Positions 23,190 to 35,127 of a stretch of 64,000 bases of DNA are shown here, in pieces. Numbering within the stretch: the first letter of the stretch is position 1; every line of letters starts with the position of its first letter. The stretch is from positions 90,299 to 154,298 of the forward strand of contig JNEU01000776.1 of assembly GCA_000697475.1 (NCBI GenBank), written 5' to 3'. Under the pieces are notes generated by a model. That model had not been told where the DNA came from and ran no database searches. It saw only the letters and a program-made list of their open reading frames with translations. A program made the position numbers and the translations under genes. This DNA comes from Lichtheimia corymbifera B2541 (lineage: Eukaryota > Mucoromycota > Mucoromycetes > Mucorales > Lichtheimiaceae).

Positions 23190-25946
23190 ATGGATAGCCA
23201 ACTCATCAAAACAGGTTCGTGGATGAAAGAGGGACGTGCCTCTCTTTTCGCTCGGCATCTCATGTCAACATGGTCAACTAGTCAACAAACTTCAGGATGC
23301 GTTTGCTACCGTTGGCGTGCACAACCCTGTGGATCTCCCTCAAATCACGGTGATTGGCTCACAATCGAGTGGCAAAAGCTCTGTATTGGAGAACATTGTC
23401 GGTCGCGACTTTTTGCCAAGAGGCACGGGTATCGTCACCAGGCGTCCATTGGTACTATAACGTAACACGTCCCTTCTTGACAGCATCGATACTCATATCT
23501 CTTTTTTATCAAGGTACTACAACTTATCAATCGCCCTGCTCCTGAGAAACCATCCAGTCCCAACGGCAAAAATGAAGAATCAGCTGATGAATGGGGAGAG
23601 TTTCTGCATTTACCTGGACAAAAGTTCTACGACTTCAACAAGATACGTGAAGAGATTGTTCGTGACACAGAGTTGAAGACTGGAAAGAATCTCGGTAAAG
23701 TGCTATAACGTGAAGGATGACAATGGAGGTTATTTATACGTGTATAATAGGCATTTCACCACAACCCATCAACTTGCGTATCTTTTCGCCCAATGTCCTG
23801 ACTCTTACTATGGTGGATTTACCTGGTCTTACCAAGGTGCCAGTGGGTGATCAACCAAAGGACATCGAGAAGCAGATTCGCGAGATGATCTTGAAATACA
23901 TCACCAAACCCAACGCGATTATCTTGGCTGTTACTGCTGCAAATACAGATTTGGCCAATTCGGATGGTTTGAAACTTGCTCGAGAAGTTGACCCTGAGGG
24001 CTTGAGGACGATTGGTGTTTTGACAAAGGTGGATCTTATGGATCAAGGCACCGACGTGATTGACATCTTGGCAGGCAGAATGATTCCATTAAGGCTTGGT
24101 AAGTGTGTCGGACAATGCTGTTTGGCATGGCATTTGCAGGTATACTGATAAACCATGATTCCACAGGTTATGTCCCCGTGATCAATCGTGGTCAACGTGA
24201 TATTGAATCCAACAAGTCAATCGCCAAAGCATTGCAATCCGAACGCGAATTTTTCGAGAACCATCCCTCCTATAGGAGCAAAGCACAATATTGTGGTACA
24301 CCATTCCTGGCACGAAAGTTGAACATGGTATGTATGCTTTTCTTTGTAAATATGGATCATTCATAACTCATGGCTATCATAGATCCTCATGCATCATATC
24401 AAAAACACATTGCCCGAGATCAAATCCAAAATTCAGACGGCCCTTGCAAAATATCAACAAGAGTTGCTTCAATTGGGTGATCCTCTCAACGACAATCATG
24501 CCAGCATGGTGCTCAATATCGTCACCGAGTTTTGCAACGAATTCAGGACTATCATTGATGGCAATGCAAATGATCTTTCAAGCTTTGAATTGTCAGGAGG
24601 TGCACGCATCAGCTTTGTTTTCCACGAGCTTTATTCAAATGGAGTCAAAACGATTGATCCTTTTGATCAAGTCAAGGATTCTGATATTCGAATGTTCCTT
24701 TACAATTCTGCGGTAATATATCTACGTGGATGCTAGGTCAAAACCATGTGCTCTTATACGTGTTTTGGACTGTAGGGTTCTTCACCTTCATTATTTGTGG
24801 GTACAACAGCATTCGAAGTCATTGTCAAGCAGCAAGTGAAAAGATTAGAGGAGCCAAGTCTCAAATGTATTTCAATGGTGTATGATGAGCTTGTTCGGAT
24901 CCTGGGTCAGCTTTTGAACAAACAGGTATAGATTTACTTTTGATCTACACAAAAAGATGCCCATCATACTCATCCTGCCTTATAGTTCTTCAAGCGTTTC
25001 CCTGCTCTCAAGGAACGATTCTATCATGTCGTACTCGCTTTCTTCAAAAAGGCAATGACACCTACCAATAAGCTTGTCAGCGATCTTGTAGCGTAAGTTT
25101 CAGGGATTGGATATAAAAGGGGATGGCTATTCATATGCAAAGGAACAATTAGGATGGAGGCTTGCTATATCAACACGGCACATCCGGACTTTTTGAATGG
25201 TCACCAAGCTATTGCTATTGTGAATGAACAGCTACATCCAAAGAGCCAGTCGGGACCAGACCATGAAGTACCCACATCCAAAGGCCGTCACCATCATTCG
25301 TCGCAATCTCAACAACAACAGCCACAGCTGAATGCCTTGCAAACAAGCAACTCAATGTCGACCCATATGGATAACAGCGAAGGCAATTCCTTCTTTGGTA
25401 GCTTTTTCTCGGGATCCAAGAAGACGAAAAAGTCTGCTGCTGCATCGATGGAAGCTGTGAGTATGCGAATTACGAAGGAGCGAGGGATTAGATTATACTG
25501 ACTACATTTTAATTGATAGCCCCCACCGACACTCAAGGCTACAGGCGAATTGTCCGAGAGAGATCACATGGAAATTGAAGTCATCAGTGAGTTGTCAACT
25601 TGTTCAGCATGGGATTTTATCTGATTGCTTTCGATGCATTAGAGCTGTTGATCCAATCATACTTCAACATTGTCAAGCGCACAATGATCGATATGGTGCC
25701 CAAGGCTGTCATGCTCAATCTGGTAGCCCGTGCTAAAAAGGAGCTTCAACAAGAGTTGCTTTCCGAGTTATACAAATCCGATATCCTGGATGATCTTTTG
25801 CAAGAATCAGAACATACCCAACAGCGTCGTAAGGAATGCAAGAAGATGATCGAGGTAAAGATTGGGTGGGATAATGACATAGCAGCTATCTGACATGGGA
25901 TTTATAGGCACTTCAAAAGGCAGATGAAATCGTAGCTTCTGTTTAA
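23190..25946 (+). CDS. VPS1: Vacuolar-sorting dynamin-related GTPase Vps1
   Basis: A dynamin-like GTPase that acts in vacuolar sorting, endosomal fission and peroxisome division. Twelve exons give 697 aa: 23190-23214, 23282-23451, 23514-23694, 23751-24098, 24167-24327, 24383-24712, 24776-24925, 24986-25092, 25153-25456, 25520-25586, 25643-25854, 25908-25946. The P-loop is [33 protein letters not shown] (G3) and [11 protein letters not shown] (G4) follow. The C-terminal GED is [20 protein letters not shown] onward. Vps1 rather than Dnm1 is favoured by [43 protein letters not shown] and HYCGTP-like AQYCGTP. The insert before the GED is His/Gln/Ser-rich. Length is close to yeast Vps1 (704). Confidence 0.95.
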
Positions 25947-26016
25947 TGGTCTCATTTACTCAAATCTATCACTGTGTATTTAGGGGGTATAGTTGCACCA
26001 TTTAAATATATATTTA

Positions 26017-27399
26017 TCATATACATTGGTATCCATTGTTTTGTTTCCACATTGGTTGTTGCTCATGATGGGAAGTGGAGGGAGGATCGCTCGTGTTGAA
26101 AATGGCTGCACCGCAGATAACCAAAATATATGCAACGGGGTAAAAGGGAGGCATCTAACAACAATGCTAATTATTCAAGTGCACTGTCATTGTGGTCCAT
26201 TTCACATTACCTGCGCATCCAAGAATACTAGGCTGGCCAATAAAGAATAAAAGTTGGATGTCATGAGACTCATACTCAGGAAGGTAGCATTGGTCATTCG
26301 ATATAAAGTGGGTCCCAATGAGTACATGCATGATAGGCATACAACGTAAATGGAAACTAGGCCAGCTACAAGACTTGTCTTAGTTGTGTGGAGGATATTT
26401 ATCCCGCATTATGATTCAATCATACCTATTTCCCAACGCCACTCGATGGATACCAGGGATTCATGCTCAAAGACAAGTCTAAATACACATGAATCGTTTA
26501 GCATTGACCGCTTTTCGAATGTATGAATGCCATCCACTTACGCTTGCAATCCACTGAAAATGGAACCCCACATTCCTGCACGGGTCAAAAATTGTTCAGT
26601 TGTACAACGGTTCACCAGGTATTCTTCTGTCACATTGCTGACGGCATATAGCGTTGCACTCGTCAGCTGTCAATCAACGTGAGCCAATCATGTAACCATA
26701 TAAACATAAACAAATGCTGCGCTTACACAAATAAGATCACCGATCCAGCTATGATTATCTATTTTTTACATGTCAACGACTTTTTCTCTCTGATAAAAGC
26801 AGTGGGTTAGTTGCTTACCATTGGTAGTACGATTGTTCATGGTATCGGCCCATATAAGAGTGAATAATCCGATTAGGCACAATGTGACACCTCCGAAGTG
26901 GGCGGCATAATAGCGATAGCCAAGGCAGCACATTGAGAGTAGCATAATGCAAGGAAGCGTCCAAGATGATATAACGAGCGCTGATAATACAGATGTGTTT
27001 TTGAATGCGAGTACAGCAAGTATGTTGGCTAATAATAATGATTGATTGAGCTTCCAGATTGACGATATAACTCTCGTTGTCCATACCTTGAACATCTGCA
27101 AACGAGAAGCCAAAGACTTTGTACTATCGTCAGCACAATGTACCCAGTACTTTTAATGATTACTTACAGCTCCATCCTTGTCCTTGTTTCAATTGATGCC
27201 AGTAGCTTTCTTCTTGTCGGTTACGACACCCATGTATCACAAAGAGTACAATATAAGTGAGACAGTTTTGAGTGTACGGAATGCTGACGCTGTAATGAGT
27301 CCAGAGAGCTGATGAAGCAACGCTCGTCCCAGTGATGCACAATGAGAGGATCTGGCCAAGTGCAAGTGGAATGAGCCATTGCACCTTGAATGGTGTCAT
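26017..27399 (-). CDS. SLC35F-type (DUF914) membrane transporter
   Basis: A multi-pass protein of the drug/metabolite transporter superfamily related to SLC35F1/F2; the substrate is not known from sequence. Eight exons give 324 aa: 27168-27399, 27087-27116, 26819-27028, 26727-26758, 26542-26666, 26426-26478, 26211-26365, 26017-26154. Family landmarks in order: LALGQILSLCITGTSVASS, DVQANILAVLAFKNTSVLSA (joined across the 27087/27028 splice), SWTLPCIMLL, LTSATLYAVSNVTEEYLV, and GPTLYRMTNATFLSMSLMTS. About ten hydrophobic segments are seen. The tail (SHHEQQP) is short and polar. The gene converges on VPS1, with 70 bases between the stops. Confidence 0.85.
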
Positions 27400-27791
27400 T
27401 TTGCAAGTAAGCTTAAAAAATAGGCAAGGAAATGATTGCTGTATTCACTTTTATAGATGCAAGAGAGATCAAGGTGACTGTGCCCGTGATGTCCCCAGTA
27501 GCAAGCCCCACATCCTTTACTCACATTACCGAACCCCCATCCTTCTTCAAAGACCCGAGCCTCCAAGCCCGAGAACCCGCTATTATCCACCGTGTGAAAG
27601 TCTATGCAAACAATAAATAATATCACATTATAAGTTGCTTTTGGTCTTCAACCGTAATAGCCCGTTGTTTATGCAACATCTTTCATTGCATGAATCATCA
27701 TGCGTTTTAATACCACTTGGATACAATCGTAACAGCACCATTTCATTTAATAATGAAACCTCCTTCTTTATTCACTTAAGGTATACTAATA
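27400..27791. other. Intergenic: upstream of the SLC35F gene and 3' flank of the 426-aa gene
   Basis: A 392-base gap between two minus-strand genes. I see no exon. Small plus-strand frames here (27332-27616, 27635-27940) have no family resemblance and overlap the flanking genes. Confidence 0.5.
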
Positions 27792-29243
27792 TTACAACAT
27801 ACGCTCATGGCCTTGTGACGATGTCAAGAAATACTGCCGTATCAATGGTTCAATTTCATCGACTTGAGCGATTGTTTGTAACCTTCCACGATTGTCTACG
27901 CTACGAAAGACTTTGGTCCCTTGGAAAAACTGGAGTTTGATATTTGATTTGGATCCTGGATGATAGAGGGCTTCATCGAATTCTTGAGGAGTACCCAGTA
28001 TCTTGATAGGTTCGTTCTTTTTCTCACATACGACTTGGTATCCTTTCCCTGCTATCTTTTTGATTGAAATCTTGCCATTGTGGACCAAGCTGGGTCGATA
28101 AGAAGAAGCGTTCCATGACGGTGCACTTGCTACTTCAGGCACTCTTGGGTTTGACGACGACGATGATGATGACGATGCAACGCTGGGTACTTGATTCGAA
28201 CGTCCTGTCGATCGTGACGTGGATGCAGGAACCACCTTTGGTACTCTTGAACTTGATGTGGATGATGTTACTGCAGGTGGGATATTACTGGATGATGCTG
28301 ATGGACGATTTTGTTGAGGATGGGACTTTTTGACTGATGAAGATGATGTTACTGGCGGTGGGATGCTACTGGATGATGCTGATGATGGTGGTAATGAAGG
28401 GGTGGAATGCTGTTGTTGTGTATCGTCGCTCTTTATATGCTTCTCTCTCTTTCTTTTCCGTTTTGGATTGTGCTGAATGGGTTCATTGTGAATTGCAGGG
28501 GCTGTTGGTGGAGCAAGTGCTTTTTGATGTTCGACTATCTCATTCATGATACTCGCTGCTTCATCGGTCATGTATCGCCGTAAATCTTCCCATCGAGTTT
28601 GTTGAGAATCAATGTGCCATTGAATACACTTGTTATATGCATCCTAAAATACCCAAACAATTAGATTTTGGTTGCATGATTAACAAATGTTGCTATGATA
28701 CCTCTGCCTCCTTTCGAAACCTTCCTCGGTACATATAATCATCATCTTTGCACTTGACCGCTTGACTATCATCATCGCTCTACAAGCCATGGTCAAACTA
28801 CTAGAATGATAGACCTGTGGATATCTCTCTTACCATATCCATCGGCTCGTACTCCAAGGACATCATTGTCTCTATGTCATCAAGCAGCTTATCAAACTTG
28901 TGCTGATTGTCTCGTAAAAACTTGTCACCACATGTGAATTCCAATAGTGGATTCGTTTCTTTTGGAGAGTGTAAAGCTTGGCGATCAATGTGTTGAGCTA
29001 TGCTGCTGTGCGCTTGCTGTAATTCATAGGCATGGCAACGGATGGCGCGTTCGGTAATGCGTTGGTTTCTTTGTTGAGTAAGCTTGTAAGCGTGGCGTGT
29101 GCCACGAAGGGGTGTATCCGGTGCTAAATAGACCTCAGGACTACGTAAAGAATAAAAGGGATAAGCGAGGGTATATTTTAAACTATACGAGTTGAATACC
29201 TAGTTAACGCTTCTTGAGCGTACCAGAAAAGGTTGACATCCAT
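27792..29243 (-). CDS. Hypothetical protein, 426 aa, basic Ser/Pro-rich linker
   Basis: I do not recognise this protein. Exons 29200-29243, 28834-29140, 28702-28779 and 27792-28643 join in frame with good donors and acceptors. The N-terminal 170 residues are predicted helical and polar (MDVNLFWYAQEALTSPEVY, then THRH-like RGTRHAYKLTQQRNQRITER, with KFDKLLDDIETMMSLEYEP and an acidic SDDDSQAVK). A basic KRKRKREKH, likely a nuclear signal, precedes a 130-residue Ser/Pro-rich linker. The C-terminal 100 residues look folded: SLVHNGKISIKKIAGKGYQV, FDEALYHPGSKSNIKLQFFQ and QVDEIEPLIRQYF. Two ordered ends joined by a disordered middle suggest a nuclear adaptor, which is a guess from composition only. 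Confidence 0.7.
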
Positions 29244-29328
29244 AAAGAGAAACAAGAAAGGAAACTGCAGATTAAAAAGATGAAATTATACAATTTTATT
29301 GTTGGTAGGAATGAGAATGAAAACGAAT

Positions 29329-30655
29329 TTATGCTACTCGGAGAACACCGGCATTCATCAACTTGCGAATGTTGCTGGCAACTTGAGGATTCTTCAAATG
29401 TTCTTGTGCAGCCTTGGGATCTTGTTGCATTTGTTGAAGAATTTGTTGCATGACAGGGTCCATCAAAATACGCTAATTTGGCGTGTCAATGAATTGGGTC
29501 AATGACCATGCATGAATGATATGCTTACCTGAACTTCGGGATCTTGTGCTGCACGCTTCAAAGCTTCCTCTTGAGACACATCGTCGGAAGCACCACCACC
29601 ACCAGCCATTGGGTTCATGGCATTGTATGCCTTCATCATTTGTTGCTGGATTTCACGGGCAGACTTGCCATCCTTGTCATGTTCTTGGGCTTCCTTGAGG
29701 ACATCAATAGACTTTTGATATTCCTTCTTTGCAAATTCAACAGCAGCCTTGCGGATATAACCACGTACTATGTAGGGCTTTGTTTAATTCATGCACTAAC
29801 CCGCATCCTTATGTATACTTACCAAAAGTGGGATCAAGCTCAATGCAGCGGTTAGCATCCTTCTCTGCTTCGTAGACTGCCATCAACTTGAGATAGCATG
29901 CTGCACGGTTGGAATAGGGACGCACATCCTTATCGTTACGCTTGATTGCTTCAGTGTATTGTTCAATAGCACCAGGCCTATTATTATGATCCATTGTTCA
30001 ATTTCCTTCGATCCCTCTTTTCTTCATCCTATATATATTACTTACCAGTTTTGTTGCTTGAAAAGTGCATTACCCTCCTCACGGGCCTTGTCAGCAAGCT
30101 CAGGGTTGTAGTAAGCTGCCTTCTCACGCTCCTTTTGAAGTTTCTGGGTGTCACGCAACTTTTGGAGAGTATCAGGTGTACGGTGCTCAGTCAAAGACTT
30201 TTCATAAGAGAGGATGGCCTTGTCCAATTGATCCAACTTGACATGGGCATTTCCAATACGTTGCAATGCACTGATAGAATCATGAATACCCCATTCTACC
30301 CATAGATCATCCTTTTCTCATCATCGTACTTACCGTGCAATAAGCTTGTAATCTGCATGGACGCTGCGACCGACCTCGATAGCTTCTTCACAAGTCTTGA
30401 TGCAGTCATCATACTTTTCTTGCTCGAACAATACAGCTGTCGTAATATCATATATATAAGCCTTACATGTATCTCTTTTTTTGCTCACAATAAAAAACAC
30501 ATACCAGCTTTGTTGGTGAGAATGGAAATGTTGGTGTCATCGAGAGACCAGGCCTTTTCATAATGGGAGAGAGCCTCTTCGAATTGCTTCTTCTTGTAAG
30601 CTTGATTGCCAAGTTCCTTTTCAGCAATGGCTTGTTGCTTGTTATCGTCGGCCAT
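29329..30655 (-). CDS. STI1: Short Hop/Sti1 Hsp90 co-chaperone (TPR2A-TPR2B-DP2 only)
   Basis: Hop/Sti1 links Hsp70 and Hsp90. Exons 30505-30655, 30334-30436, 30046-30270, 29823-29977, 29529-29767 and 29329-29472 give 338 aa, far below the usual 540-590. The first residues, [20 protein letters not shown], already enter TPR2A. KAIEVGR-like [52 protein letters not shown] and GYIRKAA follow. The DP2 domain ends the protein ([20 protein letters not shown], then [15 protein letters not shown]). No TPR1 or DP1 can be found in 1 kb upstream. C. elegans STI-1 lacks the same two domains. An intact heat-shock-like element sits 88-95 bp upstream. Confidence 0.92.
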
Positions 30656-31054
30656 ACTGGAAGATATGAATGTGTGTTGGGAAAAAAAAAAGGTGAACGT
30701 AAACCCCTAACGAGCTGTCTGTTTTTTAAGCAAAACGCGCGTTTCTCGAACCATCCATTGGTCTCCCGCCTTCCCATCAACCAAGCGTGGCTGCTGTTAC
30801 TATGCATCATCGCTGTGCACGTGCCCATCCTTCCATATCCATCACTACCATCGCTATGTATTGAACAGCCCATTTACCATGGTATCCCATGCATTAGAAT
30901 CCTATTCCTTTGTTCTTTTTCAATCACAGAAATTGCTCATAACAATGCATTACATAGAAAAGGATTTATTCTGGTGTAGGCTCGGTTTTGTGATGTGCGT
31001 TTATGAGAGTGAGAGAAGGAAGACAAAGGAAAATGATAATCGTTGTAAGGTCGT
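30656..31054. other. Intergenic: STI1 promoter and SSS1 3' flank
   Basis: A 399-base gap containing the STI1 upstream region with an A-tract near 30685 and the element at 30743. Plus-strand frames (30563-30979) are shadows with no family resemblance. Confidence 0.5.
30743..30750. promoter_or_regulatory. Possible heat shock element of STI1
   Basis: TTCTCGAA is a perfect two-unit TTCnnGAA element, 88-95 bases before the STI1 start at 30655. A third unit is imperfect. Sti1 genes are known Hsf1 targets in yeast; here the link is inferred from the site and its place. Confidence 0.4.
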
Positions 31055-31439
31055 TTAAGCGGATCCCACCAAGATGTTGTTAATAGGAATATGAATCAAC
31101 TAATTCCATTATGAGGTGATGAGTATCCTCTGCCATTCCTATCGTTACCATACCCCTCCTTCCTTACCTTGACAAAGTAACCAAGGGCACCGAGAGCAGC
31201 AAATCCCATAGCAACGGCTTGTGTGATTCTCAAGAATTCTATAAAATAGAGAGTATCAGTATACGATAGTCGTAAAAGAAAGCGCGTGTGTATGTCAAGA
31301 CGCGATTAGACAACGTACCCTTCTGATCAGGCTTTCGACACCGGTTGATAAATTGTGCGCCGTCTTTGAAGAATTGTCTTGGTGCATCGACGAACTCTTG
31401 AACCTGATCCTTGACGTTGTCAGCGCTGGTGGTGCTCAT
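31055..31439 (-). CDS. SSS1: Sec61-gamma / Sss1 translocon subunit
   Basis: A tail-anchored subunit of the ER protein-conducting channel that clamps Sec61-alpha. Exons 31319-31439, 31168-31238 and 31055-31099 give 78 aa, normal for the family. The cytosolic part holds FVDAPRQFFKDGAQFINRCR and KPDQKEFLRITQAVAMGF, both diagnostic, and the membrane span ends in KLIHIPINNILVG. The strongly conserved PINNI is coded by the last exon. It is followed at once upstream, on the same strand, by the F-box gene (247 bases away). Confidence 0.95.
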
Positions 31440-31686
31440 TGTGTTGATTGTAAGATGGAGAAAGTGATGGGCAAAAGAAGGGCGGGATGGAAATTAACCT
31501 GGGATGTCTGGAAAGCCGCTATTGGCCCACGCAATCTTCCAATCACCGGCGAGAGCATCATCGTTGCTATGGAGAGCGTGTTACCCCACCCGCCATTAGA
31601 GAGTTGTCTTGCCATCAAATCACCCATTGTATAAGGACATGCACAAATAAAAATAATGCTTTATTGAAGGAGGGGAATTATCATGA

Positions 31687-33775
31687 TTATATGCCTTCGA
31701 TTCTAATGCCTTTCTTTGCAGCACTTTTAAGGATATCGTCTCTAGCAAGGTCTCCATGATCCACGCTAATGCTGTGCAAGTTGATACTGCTGTCAATGAG
31801 ATGTACCATTCCTTCATGGGTCACATGCGTCAATCCGAAAAAGGCTACCCATTTCAAGCTGCGGATGACACCAAGACGTTCTACAGCAGTGTCCCTCACT
31901 TGATCGATATCCTCCAAAGTCAAACTTTCCAAAGAACGTGATCTCCTTAACAAGTGTGCGAAATGATTAAATCCTTCAACAGAGGTATCCAAGCAATTGC
32001 TGATAGATATTGTTCGTAATGTCGGGATTTGAGCAAGCGAGGCCAAAGCAGCATCACTGACACCTTTGCCGCAAGTGAGGAGGACATAGGCCAACCTTGA
32101 AGTGTTTTGTCGGTCAGCATGTCGTTCAAAGAATGATTCGAGGCCTGTATGGCTGACTTGATCGGTGGAGAATATGGAGAGTGCTCTGAGATGAAGCAAA
32201 GAAGCCAATGCATTAAAGATACTTGAGCTGACGGTCATATTGGAATAGACGATGGTGAATTTTTCAAGAGCCGGGCATTGTCGGATCATGTCAGCGACGG
32301 TTTCATCGGTATATCTGCCAATGCCACAGTGTAGGGTATGAAGTCGTGTAAATGTAACGTTGGCAAATGGATGCCATTGTCGAAGAGCTCCAGGTGCATA
32401 ATCGTTAAGTTCAAGCCGAAACTCTTCAAGGGTATCGCTGTTGCGTTTAAGCAGTGGTATAATCGTTCCAAAGTCAATTGTATCTCCAGAGCATATTGAA
32501 AAACGTCTCATGCCAATTTGATTGTTGTTGTTGCTGTTGACCGACATTAACTCTGATAATGAAAGATATCGATTGATATACAAGGTCTCAAGCCGTGGAC
32601 AATATTGCTCGCTTTGTAAAAGAGCAGATGCCATAAAACTCTTGTGAACTACCAAACCACGGAGATCCGGACATCGACAGATCACCCATTCTAAATCGGT
32701 AGGTTGCATATGCTGAGTCCATAAACATAGGTTGATAAGATGAAGTCGTGTTGGTAGTTGATGATCGGATGATGTTGAAACAGGAAGAACGGATGATCCT
32801 GATGTGCTGTAAGCGAGATCGGTCAAGTTGGGACAAAGAGATAGCACATCCACAAACGAGAGAATATCAGAACGACTCGAATGCAGCTCCAGTCGTCGCA
32901 AAGTTGTACGAGTTTGGGATAACACAGCCGAGAGATGAGGATTGCCAATGTGAGATGGTTCATTTCTATCTCCTGTAGTGATTATTAGTATCATCATCAT
33001 CATCATTATCCCATGTACACTTACTATCCATGTTTAAGGATTCCAAGCATCGAAATGCGCCTGCTTTGAGTAATCGAATGACACGTTGCTCCACCGTGGT
33101 ATCCGAGCACACCAATCTTAAATGTCGTACATGTGCAGCAACAAAGGCGATTTTGGTGGATACTTCTCCATTGATCTCTTGGATAGTTCTCCATGCTTCA
33201 GCACATCGAGCGAGTCTTTCACGCCATTCAGTAGAGACATTCATGCAAACGGCTAATGTATCGGTTGATAGTCGTATGAAGATGTTGGATAATATCTCAG
33301 TTGGAAGCAAGTCGACAATGTTGATACGTTTCTGATCTTGTTTCTTGGCCTTTTGAATGCCATCCACCAGATGCTGATACTTGTTGTGTGATATAGGAAC
33401 CGACGCTAGACCATCCTCGTACACTTTGAGTGCTTCCCAAGGTTTACCCTGCATCATATATAATGATCCCACTCGAAGATATCCTTCAGCTGAATCAGGT
33501 GCATAACGTATCATCCTGCGGGCGTCGTTCAGTCCTTCCATAAAGTAGCTGCCTTTGGCATGAGCCATGGCTCGAATGTCAAGGATGGGAACAAGACATG
33601 CTCGTAGCAATTCACTCGCTGCCGCTGAAGCCTCATCGATCGCCAACTCGTAATCTCCCCGAGCAAGTGTTTCACTGCTACGATAGAGCAGCTGTCGCCA
33701 TGGTTCGGTTGATGGCTCTGGTGCTGATCGCTTAATTGTTGCCCGAGGATCGTCGAGACTTCTTCGTTTGGTCAT
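31687..33775 (-). CDS. TPR / F-box / leucine-rich repeat protein (Dia2/Pof3-like)
   Basis: Substrate receptor of an SCF ubiquitin ligase by domain order. Two exons, 33025-33775 and 31687-32972, give 678 aa. Residues 25-130 form TPR-like helical repeats (YRSSETLARGDYELAIDEAS, RYAPDSAEGYLRVGSLYMMQ). The F-box follows near 150-190: INIVDLLPTEILSNIFIRLS, with WRERLARC after it. From about 210 on there are leucine-rich repeats spaced 25-30 residues apart. The order TPR, F-box, LRR is that of fission yeast Pof3 and budding yeast Dia2, which guard replication forks. Many Mucorales have expanded F-box/LRR families, so orthology to Dia2 is not proven. Confidence 0.85.
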
Positions 33776-35127
33776 AAAGAGGATGTTACTAAAAAAGAAA
33801 TAAGACGCATGGCCACATCTCCTTTGTATTCGGCGATATGCTCCTCACAAGCCGACAAGTCATTTTACCTGCGTCTACTGGGCGATCACATGTTTCGTAT
33901 CACATTGCTTAGAACATTTGCTCTCAGGTACACCACATAGTTAGTATTGTCGTTGTAGCTATATTTGATGGCACTGGTTGCCATGTGTATATAAATGTTT
34001 ATTTGCTCCTCTTCATGTGTGCGTGTTGTACATATGTTGTATGCCATACGTCAATCATAATACATAATACTACTCTGATGGACCATGACATTAATAGCGT
34101 GTCAAGGTATGCAAAGAAGCATCAAAATGGAACGTCGTTATATTAATAGAACAAGCATAAAATGATAATGAAGGGGTAATAAAGGAACAACCAAAATGAG
34201 ATACCCTTATAGCGGAACTCATCACAGCAACCCAGTGGCAGCTGTTTACCAGCAAGACTAAAGACCTTTCAAAGTATCATTGAAAGGATGCTTGAGCCGT
34301 TGGTTTATGTTGATATACAACATAGACATGGTCCCATCCCAAAGATCCTGTGTCTACGCAATGTGCAACCATGGTTGTCATGCAGCCAAGCTCCGCTTTT
34401 ATCCATTTCTTTTTGTCCTCACCCATAAATCCAAACCCCCCTCCCACAAAATATCCTCAAATCATTGTTCTCAATGAAACCATGAAAGATCTGGTATGCA
34501 TCTTTCTCTTTGTAATCAGGAGATTGAGTTTATCGAGACTGCTGTGCGTCATTTTGCCTGTTGAAAGCGCGATTTTTGTCAAGTCGATTTAGCATACACT
34601 AATGTTGTGGCTATGATGGATGGGATAATAAACGTGTCATTGACCTTGCTTTCAGAAACATGGATGGATATTGTCAGTTTGTTTATCTCAAATATGGTCA
34701 TGCCAAGACCCTTTGTGAAGCTACCTCATCGACATTCATCACTTTTTTTCTCCTTTTTGTGATCGCACGAATGCCCACGCCCACCATGCTGGTATAAACA
34801 ACGATGTTGTCGTCCTTCGTTTTACATCCATTCAACTCTCTTCTCTTGCTTCCATCGTGCCACTATTTGATGAGGACGCTTTCAAAGCCCAAGTTGGTGT
34901 GAGAATCATGGTGGTGTGTCTTCTTTGTAATCCTGTGAATGAGAGCTGATATATGATTCATTGTTCTCCTCCCATTTTCATTGCCACTATTGCTATCTTT
35001 GTGATAATGGGTTCTTTATGTATGAGAAAGTGTGATATTGCTGTTGGAGAAAAATGGGTCAATGAGTTCAATTAATATCATTGGGAGTGATCTGCACCAT
35101 TTATTGCAATGAAATGTATGTAATGGT
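33776..35127. other. Gene-free interval of 1.35 kb
   Basis: I see no exon chain, repeat or RNA gene here. The first part is upstream DNA of the F-box gene. Open frames near 34280-34592 on the plus strand have biased composition without family resemblance. The last 100 bases probably hold the 3' UTR of the hydrolase gene. Confidence 0.45.

Noticed and set aside
23190..25946. Mitochondrial fission dynamin Dnm1
   Set aside because: The [11 protein letters not shown] start, [25 protein letters not shown] block and CGTP motif fit Vps1 better.
34280..34592. Two overlapping plus-strand frames
   Set aside because: No family resemblance, no splice partners, unusual composition.
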